This document shows positions 1 through 11,599 of a stretch of 64,000 nt of DNA, one piece after another. Position 1 is the first letter of the stretch. Every line of letters begins with the position of its first letter. Position numbers and translations under genes: made by a program. Source of the DNA: Isoetes taiwanensis (taxonomy: Eukaryota > Streptophyta > Lycopodiopsida > Isoetales > Isoetaceae); assembly GCA_021234155.1 (NCBI GenBank), contig JAJEKV010000101.1:644658-708657 (forward strand). The letters run 5' to 3'. The notes beneath the pieces were generated by a model. That model ran no database searches. It was given only the letters and a program-made list of their open reading frames with translations, and was not told where the DNA came from.

Positions 1-281
1 ACATCATGCCACATTGATAGTGTCCATGAGGACATATGACGGATCCCCATAGACTTGAACACAGAGACTTGATAATGCCCCTTGCTGGGCATAATTGTAA
101 ATGTTTCTGCTTCAATATTGGCATCCATAAGTAACCACTTGTATTTCTAAAACCTATAATGTAGATGCATCCATAAGTAATTACTTGTATTTCTAAAACC
201 TCTAATGTAGACAAATACTCTCTGAACAACACATATTTTCACACCTTAAAATTTCATCATGTGCTTTCCAAACAAAGCACT

Positions 282-2753
282 TTAACATGGAAGGGGCAAA
301 TGAAGATCCATTAGAACCCAGAATTCATTCCACTTTTGCCATACTGCCTCCTTACAAAAGACAATCTTATACGAGTCTGTTGGGCCTGACCTGCTAGATG
401 AGTTTTCAGAAGGATCTGCAATGTCATCACCACCTTTTTTCTTTGATTTTCTTGCAGTCTTCTTCTTCTCCTGTATAATTGTCTGCGACAGAGTCCGCTC
501 CAGCAGCTTGAATACCTCAGACTTTGACCCGAGTCTGGTGGGTAATGGGCAGCCATATTCCACCCACTGTTGACGGGCGTGGCGCAGTTGTTCCATGTAT
601 GGACTGCAATAGTACAGACATTGAATCAATATCATAGAATAGAAACACGCCGGGCGCGATTTGAATAGAATTGATCAACAGAAAAATCACGCCTGGCGTG
701 AAATGAATTAAGTTACTAATGCAATTCACGCCAGGCGTGCTTTCAAATCAATTGAATTCACGCCAGACGTCCTTTCAAATCAATTGAATTCACGCCAGAC
801 GTGCTTTCAAATCAAACCAATTCACACCAGGCGTGCTTTTAAATCAAAACAATTCACGCCAGGCGTGCTTTCAAGTCAATTAGTTTGATTTGAAAGCACG
901 CCTGGCGTGAATTGTTTTGATTTGAAAGCACGCCTGGCGTGAATTAGTTAGGAATGATACCACACCACGCGTGAATTTAATTGAATTGAAAGCACGCCTG
1001 GCGTGAATATTAAAGTGCTAACATCCTAATGTAGTTAGTTACCTTTTGTATAGAAATGTCTTCCCCATTTCATTCAAAGTTGCACTAATCTCAGCCAAAT
1101 CTGCAGGTGAAGTATTGGCATCCAAGAGACGACACCTCCTATACGCTTAGTGATTGTAGAACACGCTTTTGGCACATTTTAAAATGCCCGCCCGATGAGG
1201 GCCTTTGTGCCTCAAATGTAATGCCGCCTGGTCGATGATGATGAATTTAATGTTATCATTTAACATTAACTCCTCGAAGTTCGTCCACACATCAGGCTTG
1301 TTCGAGATCATATCCCAAGGTAACACATCCGCTGGCATAGGCATTTGACCTGGATTACTAATCATGCTCTGAACAATCTCCATGGCATGTGCCGGATCAT
1401 ATCTTCAACAACATAAATGGAGCTTGGTGAACGGATGAGGGACTTCACATGGATCGCAAAAGTTTCCTTAAGACCCAATGGATAATGGTCAGATTCTATT
1501 CGCCTTTTGTTCATGGCCTCTAGTCTGCGCCACCACCGGCCTTTTCATTCTAAAAAATGTAAGCCTCCATGGCTTCGACAACCCGCAGTTGAACATCCTT
1601 CCCTAGATTTAGGACCCTCCTAGAAGCTTTCAAGTCAGCTAATTCCCTAGCTTGCTGCAAATAGTGACTTGGTGTCTGGTTTATTGAGCATGCCTCTACG
1701 CATTGTAACCCCTTGGCAAATAGATATTGGCGAATCGCTACATTGGTGGGCCAGCCATACTTAAAACATGTCTCAACATTCACATCCGCCTTCATGAACG
1801 TATCCTTGTATGCGGTAGCTCTACAAGAGTAAGTCCGAAAGCATCTTTCTTCTCGCTTATGTGTAATCTCCAAGAGCAATTTGCGCTTGGTGTCGCCCTC
1901 TTCCTCACAAGAGATTAGGATCCCTTGTTTGGTCATCTTATCCGCTTCCTTTTTTCCTCGAGAAGAGAGTTAAGTCGAGCTTTCCATTTGTCTTGGCAAG
2001 GTCAACGTACCACTCGGCACCCTCGTCCATTTCCCTCTTCGTAGGGTGTGTGGTTAGTGGTTGCTATAAGAATCGGCCCTTCATCATCTAAGGTGAGATC
2101 ATATGGTACTGCATCTGGGTCGTCTACCCTTGGTTTCTTGCCAGGAATAGAACCCGAATTATTAGGGGTTTTCTTCCTCTTGGGCACCGCAAAAGAAGAT
2201 GAACATTTTTAGAGTACTTTTCGTGAACAAGAGATCACGCTTGGGCGCATTTAAATCTAAATTAGTACAATTCACGCTATGGTTGGTAGCTCCTATTATG
2301 AACTATGCTGTCGTGAATTTGAAACTAAATTAGTTTGCATCCACATTTTAAGCTACATACCCCTTTTATGAATCCATATTTCACACTATTTAACCTCATT
2401 GAACATTGTTATCTCCAACTGCCTAACACCGCTATATTCTATAAAAGCAGCAAAATTATGTTCTACAAAATGGACAATCGAGCATTAATCGATGGTAATA
2501 CTTAAAATTCATGCAAAGCATAATAACTCAAATTCATGCAAAGCATAATAACCAAGGCAAGGAAATAACTCAAATTCATGCAAGCATAATACTCTCTACA
2601 CAAAGGTGTATTCAGCGGACAAATTAAATACCTTTGAATAGGAGGGGTCTGATCAACGCCCTCTAAAACTTGAGAAGTGCCGGGTTTTGAGATTCCTCTT
2701 CCACCGCTTCCTCGGCCCCGTCCGCCTCGACCGCCTCTCGTTTTAGAAGACAT
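282..2753 (-). pseudogene. Four-exon relic gene with RG-rich N-terminus, function unknown
   Basis: I do not recognise the family. Exon 1 (2753-2632) starts at an ATG and encodes an RGG/RG-rich tail (SSKTRGGRGGRGRGSGGRG). A GT donor at 2631 pairs with an AG acceptor at 2178-2177, and the phases join to give PIQ-RKKTPNNSG, a Lys-rich stretch followed by an acidic one. The long middle exon (2176-1043) has conserved-looking text: a Cys-containing block (1936-1550), KGRWWRRLEAMNKRRIE near 1537-1487, and DVWTNFEELMLNDNIKFIII near 1300-1230. It needs about five frame changes to read through, near 2035, 1935, 1545, 1380 and 1150. A last intron (1042-604) joins in phase, giving KTFLYK-SPYMEQLRHARQQ, and the final exon is basic (KKKTARKSKKKGG). 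The matching intron phases argue that this was a real spliced gene. The frameshifts argue for decay or assembly errors. Confidence 0.5.
645..1005. repeat. Mirror-image array of palindrome CACGCC(A/T)GGCGTG inside an intron
   Basis: Forward units TTCACGCCAGGCGTGCTTTC start (core) at 727, 759, 791, 823 and 855, exactly 32 bp apart. Reverse-complement units start at 897, 929, 961 (degenerate) and 993, also 32 bp apart. Four pairs are symmetric about position 882, so the array is an inverted repeat of about 250 bp made of units that are themselves palindromes. Two further copies lie at 688 and 645 (degenerate). The whole array lies in the 1042-604 intron of the surrounding minus-strand gene. Confidence 0.9.
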
Positions 2754-3562
2754 CTCCGGAGTCACCTAGTAAATGTAAGTCGCTGATATGCGCCGAAGCC
2801 GCCAAGAAATAGCCGCCGAAATGCTCGAGAAATAGCCGGGCAAGAAATAGCTTTTTCTACTTGCATAAGAGAAATTTGAATTTCAAGAAAACACAATATG
2901 CAGTTTTGAAATATTCTTGACATATAAAAATAATAATGACGAAGATTCACTTTCAAATAAAAAAAAAGAACCCGTCCGCCGACTTCTTTCATTGAGTTTT
3001 TAAAAAGCAATCTATCGTGTTCTTGCATTGATTACATTTATCCCGCCTAAATGTAATAACCTAAGCTTTCTTCTAACTCGAATTTTTCCTGACCGCCTGA
3101 GTTTCCATAGCGCCTGTGATTTCGAGAACTCGAATCAGCTTCTCAAGAATGGCTACAGAATTCTGGTACTCATCTCATTCCTATAGCTTGAACATCTTCT
3201 TTTTTATTTTGGGATTGCTTTGGGTTCCGTGCCAAGGAACGCCAGATCTTCGCCGCGATGCGGCGCTCCTTCCCGCTATGCTTTTGCGGGATTGTAGTTG
3301 GGCATTTTTTACGAATCCAGCGCCAAAGATTCAATGAAAATCTTGGACCAAGAATTTTTTTTTTATGGGTTGTTGCTCTGTACGAAATTTTCCGACCCAT
3401 TTTGGATTCTACTCGGTCTCATTTTGGCGCTTGGTGATTACGATTTTGGCACCTTCTTGGAACATGACTAGAGCATATCATATTATTGATAGGCTCACTT
3501 GGTCGGATTTTCTCGTAAAAGTGATGAAGAAATGTTTATTTTAGGATTCAAAGCGTTTGGAG
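2754..3562. other. No gene seen; 5' flank of the minus-strand gene
   Basis: This holds the presumed promoter side of the gene ending at 2753. A short degenerate repeat of ggctatttcttg lies just upstream of its ATG. I see no convincing TATA box or coding sequence. Confidence 0.4.
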
Positions 3563-3920
3563 TTGCTCCTGGAGCCGATCTTCCAGGGTAAGATTCGTCA
3601 CATGGTTTTGCTCCTGGAGCTGATCTTCCAGGGTAAGATTCGTCACATGGTTTTATTTTGTGTTGAGTTTTAACTGCTTTGCACCTTTCTAATCGAATGA
3701 TTCGTAAAACCCCGAGTTTGAATTGGAGTTCCTCTTTTAAACTTTGATATTGGAAGGTATGATTCTTTAGAGTTCCTTCCAGGTAAGATTCGTCCACGTT
3801 GTTTTATTTTGTCATGAGTTTTAACTCTTTGCGGCTTTCAACGAACAGATATAGAAGACCCTAAGTTCCATTGGAGTTCCTCTTTCGCTTCTGGAAGGTG
3901 CGATTCTTTATTACGTTGCC
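3563..3920. repeat. Nested tandem repeats (45 bp and about 147 bp)
   Basis: A 45-bp unit beginning ttgctcctggagc occurs twice in tandem at 3563-3607 and 3608-3652 with one mismatch. A longer degenerate unit containing caggtaagattcgtc, ggagttcctctttc and ggaaggt.tgattctt recurs at about 3630-3775 and 3777-3920. The minus strand is open from 3797 to 3495 and reads a repeated PCDESYPGRSAPGA peptide, which I take as a by-product of the repeat. Confidence 0.75.
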
Positions 3921-4090
3921 TTTAAATCTTGAGTTCTATTTAAATTTTCAGTTTGTTTAAGCAAATCCGACTTTGACATGCAGGGCACTATCAATGCAAC
4001 ATATATGGGGCTTATCTGCATTGTTCACGATAGGTCGGTTTTCTATCTTCTCTCCTATATTCTGTACAGGTTGCTTTTTTGTTTTCTCTC

Positions 4091-4837
4091 CTATATTCTG
4101 TAATATTGCAATTTGTGTGCCCATATATTAAATTCATAGGATATGATATAAATATTAACAAAGATTATCATTAAGTTACATTCATGGACTATACTCTCAC
4201 CGGGTCCTCTACACCATGAATCATCTTTAATTCTCAGATAATGTGCCATTGGGGCATTTCTGCATCCAAGACGCCACATACGTTGAAACCAAGCCAATTT
4301 AAAATGCACCTTGATCTTTTGGCCCAATACAATATCTCCATCAACCTGCTATATCCGTTATCAATTCGCTTACGGTTCTCTGCTCACAAATTATAGTGAC
4401 TTCACCGATTTCAAGTATCTCTTCACCGCATGTTTTGTCAAAGAATTCTTCCTTGGCAATCCATAGTTCTTCACATATCTCATCAAAGCGTAAGCTGCCA
4501 ATAGCATCCCGCACATCGCACGGTTAATTAATTCATGAAGGCTCCCTTTATGTTATTTGGAACAATCTTTTGACAAGCTTTTTTCAAAACTAAACTCATA
4601 TATCTTTCATGTATAGCCCCCTTTCTCAAAATCACTGCTCAGGTTTCTTCATTTTGAGGCCATATACTCCGGTATACCTACATGCAAACTATAACTGCTT
4701 TTGTGTGCTAAAGTTTCTACACATGCCCCAAAAATCGCAATCTTCGCTTGACAATTTTGTTCACCTTTGCTCCTCAACAAAACATTCTGAGGCTTCAGAT
4801 CACAGTGGACCGCATTCTTCTTATGCAAGAATCGCAT
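4091..4837 (-). pseudogene. Protein kinase domain fragment (Ser/Thr or TKL type)
   Basis: The minus strand encodes the catalytic-loop half of a eukaryotic protein kinase: [19 protein letters not shown] (HRD loop with C for R), then [12 protein letters not shown] where the DFG aspartate is replaced (IFG), then a GTPEYMAPE-like GIPEYMASK. The invariant Asp of HCDLKPQN is kept, but the altered DFG and APE motifs and the abrupt end predict no activity. Downstream on the same strand an open stretch reads FDEICEELWIAKEEFFDK and then, after a frame change at about 4330, GQKIKVHFKLAWFQRMWRL, probably the C-terminal part of the same former gene. No N-lobe (glycine loop, VAIK) is visible upstream, so this is a truncated relic. 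Confidence 0.6.
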
Positions 4838-4899
4838 TCCCTTGGCTATTTGAAGTATTATTAGGAAGTATTTTTATTTGAAGTATTATTAGTATAGGA

Positions 4900-6926
4900 C
4901 GCCTTGAATATGAGTAAAGGTAGAGGCAAGGAGTTAGATGACACTCTAAATAATGACGAGCAAAACGTAGTTTCCCACCCAGATTCTTATTCACACAAAT
5001 ACGAGCAGATTCTTACTGTTGAAGTTGATTGTTGATTTGCAATTGAAGCTTAATGCAACAAAGTGCATTAGACATGTGTTTGCTATGGTGTTATTTTTCT
5101 TGAGGCCACCTATTATCTTTGCTTCTTATACAAGACTATTAGAAGTATCTTTATGGCCTTTGTTCTGGCAAGATCATACTTCGTCAAACAAGGTACAAAT
5201 GTCTGCTGTTGGAGTTTCAGATATATGACAGAGATTAAAGTGCTCCTTCAGTTCCTTAGTTGCACATGCATAGGATAAATTAAAGATGGCAACTCTGCAT
5301 TAAGAGATTTAATGTAGCATGTTCTCTTTCTATCCCAAAGCTCTTTTCGTAGATAAATAGTTGTTTTTGTATAATCTGTATTTTCCTGGAACTATATCAT
5401 CTGGATGAGGCAAGCTGAGTTCCTGTTGGCATTGGTTCAAAAGGCAAAATAGGATATTTTTTAAGGTTCAATATGTTTGGATACACAGTGGTAATGTGAA
5501 TTTGTTCAAACTGTTAGACATGTAGACATGGTTGAAAAAAGCATATCTTTGCTACTACCCATACATGATTGTATTTCTGTGCATCTACTGTTGCATTCTT
5601 TTAATTTCATCTGTTTAAAAGTTGCCTTAAGTAGTATGTTGCATTCATTAAACTTCATCTGTTTAAAATTTGCTTAAGCAAAGAGTATGCCATTATCTCT
5701 TTGTTCATTTTGCAAAAAGAGGTAATGCTTTACAAGAGGTCTTCTCGGTATTTTAAAACCCATGCTAAATAACCACATCATGTTGCGGCTTTGGCTACCA
5801 TGTCATTTACTAAGACACGCTTGGTCCGCTTTTATTAGAACGCTTTAAGGCAATTTGATAACAAGGATGCCCACCATGGTCGACCAAGAAGAATTAAATT
5901 TGAAGTGTCCATAAGGCAAACTTGACCACTTCATTTGTCACTCTGTCATTTTTTTCCCAAAATATTTTTTTTTTAATCTTTTCTTCTTTTTGGTGCAGAG
6001 GAAAGCATGGCTTATATCAGAATATAGTCAACAGTTCAAGTTATGTAGCCAAGAGGCAAATCTTGATAGATTATGTAGACCTGCTAAGCATTGAAGTCCT
6101 ATTTGTTAAGTATTTTATTTACGTTTTGCAAGTTAAGGAAAATGGAAGATTTATTGTGAAAAAGGTTAATGGGATATTCTACTTTGGAGATTCCTCATTG
6201 ACTGTGGTTTATATTACTCATCTATCCTACTCCAATGTGAGTTATTTTATTCTCTTCTACGTGAATCTCCTTTTAATATTATGTCTTTGAATGCCAGAAT
6301 ATGATGAAGTGGACTATGTGTTGAATTATAATTGGATGAGTACTGAGATGCTGGGGCACACTGTTTCATGTCAACGTTGAGATTGTTGTAGCATGTAATA
6401 AGTAAGGCATTGGCATTTTTATTAATATAGTTTTGCTTACACATAGATATTCATCTGGAGGATGTCTCCAGCTTGCAGTTTCATTTTTGGCAAACTAAGA
6501 AGATGTATATGCCATAGATTGGACCAGAAAAATAGAAAAAATAGAGGTGTGCAAATGTTATGACGAACTTGATGAACTTGATTTACATCTGGTGTGTTCA
6601 TTTTTTATGTTTTATGTATCCAGTACTATGTCTCCCATGAAGATTTCAGACACCCTTTGGGATTTGTGATCAAGTCAATAGATGTTAATTTGGGAAGTTT
6701 GGGCGCCCTTCTATTCGATTTGTGATCAAGTCATTCAGATGTTAATTCGAGAAGTTTGAGTATCAAATTTGAATAGGTCTTCCTGCCAGTTATGCAATGA
6801 CATAAGTATTCTATCAAGAAGAGCTCTCAAAACAATCATGTTATTAGAGTATGCCACAGTTCTTAGGCGTTGGAGCAGCTTGGATAGGTAGCCTATTAGA
6901 CAACTCCATATTCAAAACCTAGCATC
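4900..6926. other. AT-rich stretch with no supportable gene
   Basis: Only short, low-complexity open frames occur here, such as 5922-6290, which is hydrophobic and very Phe/Tyr/Ile-rich as expected from AT-rich DNA. Near 6655-6760 the phrase gatttgtgatcaagtca..agatgttaatt is repeated about 60 bp apart. Nothing recognisable as coding, RNA or a mobile-element end was seen. Confidence 0.5.
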
Positions 6927-7303
6927 CTTACCCTGGTTTCGGGGATCCCGGAGGGGTGATACCGGAGGACGGGATCCCCAAGAGGTGTGATCCCGGAGGA
7001 CGGGATCCCCAGCTATCAAGAAAAAATCTTGGCCCTTATAGGATTTTTGGGGCAAATTTGTTAATGGGATTTTTCTCCCTCGATCCCACCGAATCGCATG
7101 GGATCAGTTAAGAGCTGGCCTGAATCGGGAGGGGAAGGGGATCGTAGATGCGAGGAGGAAGCAGGTGGCCTTGCCACCAAGACCGGGCCTCGCCCAATCC
7201 GCAAAACAAAGAAAAATCGCAAGCAGATTAACCTGTGGGATCCCGGAGGAGGGGATCCCATTTGGGGATCCCGGAGGGCAGGATCAACCCAAACCAGGGT
7301 AAG
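6927..7303. mobile_element. Small non-autonomous TIR element (MITE-like)
   Basis: The ends are inverted copies of CTTACCCTGGTTT(C/G)GG, left at 6927-6942 and right at 7288-7303, giving an element of about 377 bp. Inside are about six copies of the palindrome GGGATCCC in the context GGGATCCCGGAGGA, clustered just inside both ends. There is no transposase frame. I could not find a clear target-site duplication; TTA/TAA lies at the tips but not as a direct repeat, so the superfamily is undecided. Confidence 0.6.
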
Positions 7304-9069
7304 TCTATCCTGAACCGTGCCTGTGTAATGCTAACGTCTAAATATTTTTGCCCACAATGCAGGTGCTGTTGACCTCACTTAGGGGGTTGTGCATGTGTTT
7401 CCTGGATGCAAACATCCCAATATTTCGCCTTTGCACGCACCGCTGACCTTAATGCAAGGAATAAATTGTGATTGCATCCTTAAAACTCCATATTTTGGCT
7501 ATTATAAGCGCATGCATTGTATCCATATTGGATGCTATTTTCTCATTAGAGTTTGAAATAAAATTCATGGAAATCGCTTTTTATATATTTTGTCTGCTTG
7601 AGAAGGAACTTGTGCAAAGCCTTTTTAACTGCAAAGGAAATAGTGTATGGCATAAGCTTTCTATTTGATAATGATATTTAAATTTCGCTGGCTATTTGTT
7701 TATTTGGCGTGTAGACTACTTCAAGCGCTTCTTTAGAACCGTTAGATAATACTAACTTAATTTCCCATGAAAAGTCCCGGTGTAAAAGTTGTGTGGGGAT
7801 ATTGGGTCTATTTCATGTTGCACAAACCTTTGTAGAATACCTACATTTCTTGAAACATGAAAGAGTTTCATTATGCATCCAATATAATAATCCTATAAGG
7901 GGAGATCACCCCAAACATCCATGTACATTGTTTCAACAACCCAACATTGTATAGGAACAACTCGACATCCATCCATGAGTATTGAGGCCCTCTCCAAAAT
8001 CCAACAACTACCAAATATGAATGAACCACCAAATAACTATCAATACATAGCAAACACATCATGAAGTTTCACATGCTTGGTATTCATGAAGATTGACATG
8101 TTTGATCTTGGAGGCAACGGATGCATATCTCAAATCCAAATGCATATCCTTTGACATTGTGTGAAGCTATGATGTATTGTACATGTTGTGTAGCACATGT
8201 TTTATTGCACGTGTGCATCGAATTTGGATAAGTAGAAATACATAGTAGCACAATATTGAGTGCTTGAAATTGATTATAAAAATATACCAATTTCTACAAA
8301 TTGCATTTTAGGAGGGTAAAGGTATTTTGTAAAATAACACATCATCTATTTTCTTTTATTTTCCATGAGTATATCCATTTCGTATCCTCTTCAGTTACCA
8401 TTATGCAACTATTTTGCACTCCCATTTCGATTACAAAAGGCAAGTTTCCATTTATTGCACATTTAGGATTTAGAGCTTACGAGTAAGTTTACAGGTTTAG
8501 GGTTCAAGGATTTATCATATTATGATACATGAATTTGAAAAACTTGAAGGATAGCAAGCCTCATAGATGGAGCATGCAATGATATCAACCATACAATCAC
8601 ACACCTAGATTTAGGGTTAAGGCTTTGGGGTTTAAGATTTGTGTTTAGGTAGAATATTCTTACTATATATCAAGTATATTTTACAACTCTTAAAGGAGAC
8701 AATATCAAAAGGTTGATTTGCCAAGTTCTATTTTGTTTTAGAGAAACACATATTTATAACCATGGATTGTACAAAATTAAACAGACTGATGCATCATTCT
8801 ATTAAGGTAGACAATAATGGAATGGCAGCAATCTTATTTTGCAATATCTGATAGCCTGATTGCAATCATGCTTGACTATGCATCTACTCATTCTATTCCA
8901 CCCTATGCTATGCTTTTATTATTCCTATTTGGCGCGTCTATGGCTAATGTTCGACACACCTAAACCCTAAACCCTAAGTTATTACCACATATGGGGAGGA
9001 TTGCATCTAAAACTTTTTCTTCCACCTACAAACTCCATGATGTCTACTATTCTACATGTCCATGGTAAT
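7304..9069. other. AT-rich stretch with no supportable gene
   Basis: No coding similarity recognised. It contains several scattered ttagggttt and aaaccctaa motifs (8490-8650, and cctaaaccctaaaccctaa near 8961-8981), which resemble the plant telomere or telo-box unit but amount to only two units in a row. Confidence 0.45.
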
Positions 9070-9112
9070 GCCCGGCATCGCCGGGCACACGTTTCTATTA
9101 ATTTCTAACTAG
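9070..9112 (+). mobile_element. Helitron-like 3' terminus (plus orientation)
   Basis: A GC-rich hairpin GCCCGGCatcGCCGGGC (9070-9086) is followed by cacacgttt... and ends in CTAG at 9109-9112, followed by T. Hairpin plus short spacer plus CTRR|T is the canonical 3' end of a Helitron. The spacer is longer than usual, about 22 nt instead of 10-12. Compared with the terminus at 17169 it looks like the same end carrying a 13-nt insertion. Confidence 0.55.
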
Positions 9113-9135
9113 TAATGGTACCCAGCGTTGCTGGG
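9109..9135 (-). mobile_element. Helitron-like 3' terminus (minus orientation)
   Basis: Read on the minus strand, hairpin CCCAGCaacGCTGGG is followed by taccatta and CTAG, then T. It shares the CTAG at 9109-9112 with the plus-strand terminus, so two elements appear to meet tail to tail at the same tetranucleotide. Confidence 0.6.
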
Positions 9136-10230
9136 ATTTGAGAATGAACGGATCCATGTGCCTGTACGTGAACAATGGAGGATTATATTTTGGTGGACAA
9201 TGAGTTACGACAAACAAACATGGATCCAATTATTTATTACATATAAAAGGTGCACAACGCTGGGCACTGTTTTTAGTTACCTAGAATTTTGTCCATTGAG
9301 CGCGTTCATTAAGCGTGTAGGTGTGTCCATTGAGCAGGGATTTTGGTAAAGTTATTATATAAATGTACATTAGTATTTGTTATGTTCCTACTATAACATG
9401 CGTATCTTAATGCTTTCATAAGTGTGTAGGTGTGTCCATTAAGTAGGGCTTTTAGTAGTATTATTATATGAATGCACATTAGTACTTGTTATGTTTTATT
9501 ATAACATACGTATCTTAATGCAAATTGAACATGCATAGGCAATAATGTTTTTCTGAATAAGTCTCGGATAGTCCTATTTTAAAAAAACATGACCAATCAT
9601 TGATACCAAAAAAGTGACATTTAAATAGATACATGTTCATCAATTGACTGCTGCCAAAGAAGATAATTTAGAAGCACATTTTGCAAAGTGTAAAGAATAT
9701 GATATTCGTGTACCACGCCCTCTATTTCCATTAGTTCAGAGCACTTCAATGCTTCTGACCAGAGCACATCAATGCACATCAATGCTTCTGATCTGAGCAC
9801 TTCAATGCAACTTCAATGCTTCTGAGCATGATTCAGGTTAATAATATTCTAAAATTGTTGCAGCCCAAAAGATAACATTGTAAACTGGTTTCTATCAAAT
9901 ATTTCTTTTCTCCCTCCTACTGAGCCACATTTGACATATACATACAAATTAATAAGATTTCGAACATAAAGATCCTCCATGAAGAATAAGAATGTGTTTT
10001 TGTTCTACATTTCAATAGTGGCTACAAATACAAATTTTAAACTGAATAGCTAAGATATTATTAGCATGGATTCTCTTTGCAGCATAGCCATTTTGCTCGA
10101 ACACTATTTGTAGCTGTCTAGTATGTCCGAAATCATGCCTCAAAATTCCATGTCCTTTGAAAGAGGATTGAAATGTCAAGAACCAGTTCAGTTAATTTAT
10201 TGCGTATCATGCAATGCATGTTTGCATTTT
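9136..10230. other. No supportable gene; short satellite-like patch
   Basis: If the 9109 terminus is real, its element extends rightward through here, but no Rep/helicase coding is visible, so it would be non-autonomous. At 9737-9830 the words gagcacttcaatgcttctga and variants recur four or five times. A phrase ggtgtgtccatt(ga/aa)gc.ggg.tttt is repeated at about 9320 and 9430 with its flanks, a roughly 110-bp degenerate duplication. Confidence 0.45.
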
Positions 10231-10524
10231 CTAGTCCAAGTCAAATGCATGTCGGGCAACATGTTTGCCCCATTCCACATTCGAGACAATTTTGCATGAA
10301 CCAAGCAAAGTTCTCCAAGACGTACCATCTGATACAATTGCCAAATTGTTAATCAGAGAATTTGCTTCACGAAACCATCCTATCCTGTCAAGAAGGCCAA
10401 TCATGCAGCATAATGCTTCATAGAAGGTGCATTGCAATTGTAATTTGCAATGAAGGCAAACCAATGACAATCAAAATCCACTAAACCACTATGGCTAAGG
10501 CAAACAAATTACTACTAAAAGGGA

Positions 10525-11327
10525 TTCTAGAATGGGACTCGCATGAAACCAACAAACCGCCCGAATACCAAAGGACTTCCTTACAAACTAGGATCGAGGA
10601 CGAAGGTCACAGGACGAAGGCTAAAGGCCGGAAAAGGACAGCAAGAAAGAAACGCCAAATTGGCCAACCCAAGCAGGGAGAAGCCCCTCCCCTGCTTGGG
10701 AAACAATTCAAAGAGAATAAGGTACTGCTGAGAGAGAAGACTTAGACTTGCTTCTCATTCATCTCAGCAGATTTTCTACAATGGAGGATAGTGGGTAGCC
10801 GCACACATGCGAACTACCCAAAAAATAAAGGGAAAATCCAATTATATCATTTGGACCCCAACAAAATACAATGCTAATAGAGATTGGGCTAGTGTACCCG
10901 CCGAAAGCTTATCACCGGATTAAAAACCCCACCCTTTCGGGTTTTCGAGGAAAACCCTAGTGATAAGCCTTCTTCGGCAAGGGGGCTTGGACAAACGCAA
11001 GGCATAAAAATCGCTCCCAAAACCCACGAATGGAAAAGCCGAAACAGATGCTGCTCGCTAACCTGTACCTGCACATCACCAACAAAACAACAAGACAAAA
11101 CAAACCTCCCAAAGTGGAGGGGCTGATTACGCCGCGCCACGCGCGATAAAAATACAAAACAAAGAGGGGAGGGTGGGTTCAAAGAGAATAAGGTACTGCT
11201 GAGAGAGAAGAGGAAGCGCCGATGAGATGTTGATGCAGAATGGCGCCTAAAATAGCGAACTCCCAACCAGAATGGGCATGCGCCGCCCGCATGCATGCAA
11301 AACGAGCATGCTCGTCCCATTCTAGAA
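10525..11327. mobile_element. Non-autonomous TIR element inside the PPR relic
   Basis: Inverted ends read TTCTAGAATGGGAC..GCATG: left 10525-10545 and right 11307-11327 agree at 19 of 21 positions. The interior (about 800 bp) has no transposase but contains an exact 34-bp direct repeat. The element separates two parts of one PPR reading unit. The first bases, TTCTAGAA, are themselves palindromic. A hairpin CGATCCGA-tgtc-TCGGATCG lies just outside the right end at 11331-11350. No clear target duplication was found. Confidence 0.6.
10707..11211 (+). repeat. Exact 34-bp direct repeats about 470 bp apart
   Basis: The sequence ttcaaagagaataaggtact followed by gctgagagagaaga occurs identically at 10707-10740 and 11178-11211, both inside the TIR element. 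It could be a long target duplication around the enclosed segment, or a trace of recombination. Confidence 0.8.
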
Positions 11328-11599
11328 TGGCGATCCGATGTCTCGGATCGATGGGAATAAAACCTTTCGTTTGCATTTCCATAAGCAATTGGAGTGCATC
11401 TTTCCTCTGGCAGTGTTGTGCATGTGCTGCACTCATGGCTCCAAGACACCACATTTTACTGCAGCATCACATCTTGACAATGAAGAGCCGGCAGGCTTTC
11501 TTAATGCAGCCATTCTCCATATAAACCATCATGGCATTCCATGAGTAAGAGACATGTACCTGAAAGATGTTTCATTGTGACATAAGTAGCAGCCAGGTA

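Noticed and set aside
645-1005. CRISPR-like regular repeats
   Set aside because: The 32-bp period superficially resembles a repeat-spacer array, but the intervening sequence is nearly identical between units, the second half is inverted, and the setting is a eukaryotic intron.
8961-8981. Plant telomere-like cctaaaccctaaaccctaa
   Set aside because: Only two units and no array; such telo-box words are common in AT-rich plant DNA.
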